Shown: positions 48,657 to 48,683 of the stretch, one piece after another | How the letters are laid out: the number at the start of each line of letters is the position of its first letter | Position numbering within the stretch: the first letter of the stretch is position 1 | From: Actinomadura sp. KC06 | GTDB lineage: Bacteria; Actinomycetota; Actinomycetes; Streptosporangiales; Streptosporangiaceae | Reading direction: 5' to 3' | DNA length: 48,683 nt | NCBI RefSeq assembly: GCF_004348735.1 | Contig: NZ_SMKT01000056.1 | Span: 1-48,683 of the forward strand | The notes under the pieces: generated by a model | What the model saw: the letters and a program-made list of their open reading frames with translations, nothing else | Told to the model about the DNA's origin: nothing | Database searches by the model: none | Program-made: the position numbers and the translations under genes

Positions 48657-48683
48657 CCACCCACGGCCCCGCCACCCCCGACC
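48653..48683 (+). CDS. lpqB: lpqB 5' end (partial)
   Basis: GTG 48653 overlaps the mtrB stop as GTGA and has GGAGG 7 nt upstream; the frame stays open to the window edge (MTTHGPATPD). mtrAB is followed by the lipoprotein gene lpqB in nearly all actinobacteria, so the call rests on context; only ten codons are visible. Confidence 0.5.
   Translation, partial: MTTHGPATPD

Overview
This is a very GC-rich actinobacterial chromosome segment with strong wobble-position GC, WhiB, MtrAB, coenzyme F420 genes and actinobacterial envelope genes. A filamentous or Actinomadura-like member of the Streptosporangiales is my best guess, from gene content only. As I remember the M. tuberculosis map, the gene set matches two blocks there: lpqB-mtrB-mtrA-sahH-(SIS)-manB-Rv3258c-Rv3259-whiB2-fbiA-fbiB-manC-LCP-Rv3268, and the moxR2/DUF58/SpoIIM/RDD block. 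So most of the window is conserved core, not an island.

Layout. 0.1-3.7 kb (minus): membrane acyltransferase, LCP cell-wall ligase and a TIGR03089 protein. 3.8-12.5 kb: GT-C-like membrane protein, polyprenyl-type GT2, two GT4 enzymes, a flippase-like LPG_synthase_TM protein, trxA, a methyltransferase and manC, i.e. an envelope glycan set. 12.5-14.6 kb: AlkA-like glycosylase, a tiny membrane protein and a LysR regulator. 14.6-19.5 kb (minus): fbiC, fbiB and fbiA, most of the F420 pathway. 19.7-26.2 kb: membrane protein with a Q/Y-rich prion-like tail, whiB, a giant GT2 membrane enzyme and DUF5719. 26.2-31.1 kb: degenerate zincin, DUF3499, manB, Trm112-like protein, SIS-domain sugar isomerase and a CDF transporter. 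31.2-31.35 kb: a candidate structured RNA. 31.5-34.3 kb: NarL-type two-component pair and a MerR regulator. 34.4-37.9 kb: two very different S-adenosylhomocysteine hydrolases in tandem. 38-45.7 kb: RDD, SpoIIM-like, DUF58, MoxR, DUF4350, DUF4129 and a membrane protein. 46.2-48.7 kb: mtrA, mtrB and the first bases of lpqB.

How the genes fit together. manB (Man-6-P to Man-1-P) and manC (to GDP-mannose) feed the glycosyltransferases, and LCP, flippase-like and acyltransferase proteins would export, attach and decorate the product. MtrAB and WhiB are the developmental and cell-division regulators. fbiABC supplies F420, though the FbiD/CofC step is not in the window.

Most unusual non-coding signals: (1) a plus-strand three-way-junction RNA at 31191-31350, followed by a terminator-like hairpin; (2) a dispersed repeat of about 190 bp, present twice (35845-36032 and 40144-40333), whose hairpins keep pairing through compensatory changes; (3) a strong terminator/attenuator immediately before the archaeal-type SAHH paralogue; (4) at least nine genes with a TANNNT -10 box 6-8 nt from the start codon, implying leaderless mRNAs; (5) a cluster of GACAC motifs between mtrA and mtrB; (6) a 20-bp duplication that carries the stop codons of two convergent genes. 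All of this was read by eye; no searches or folding programs were run.
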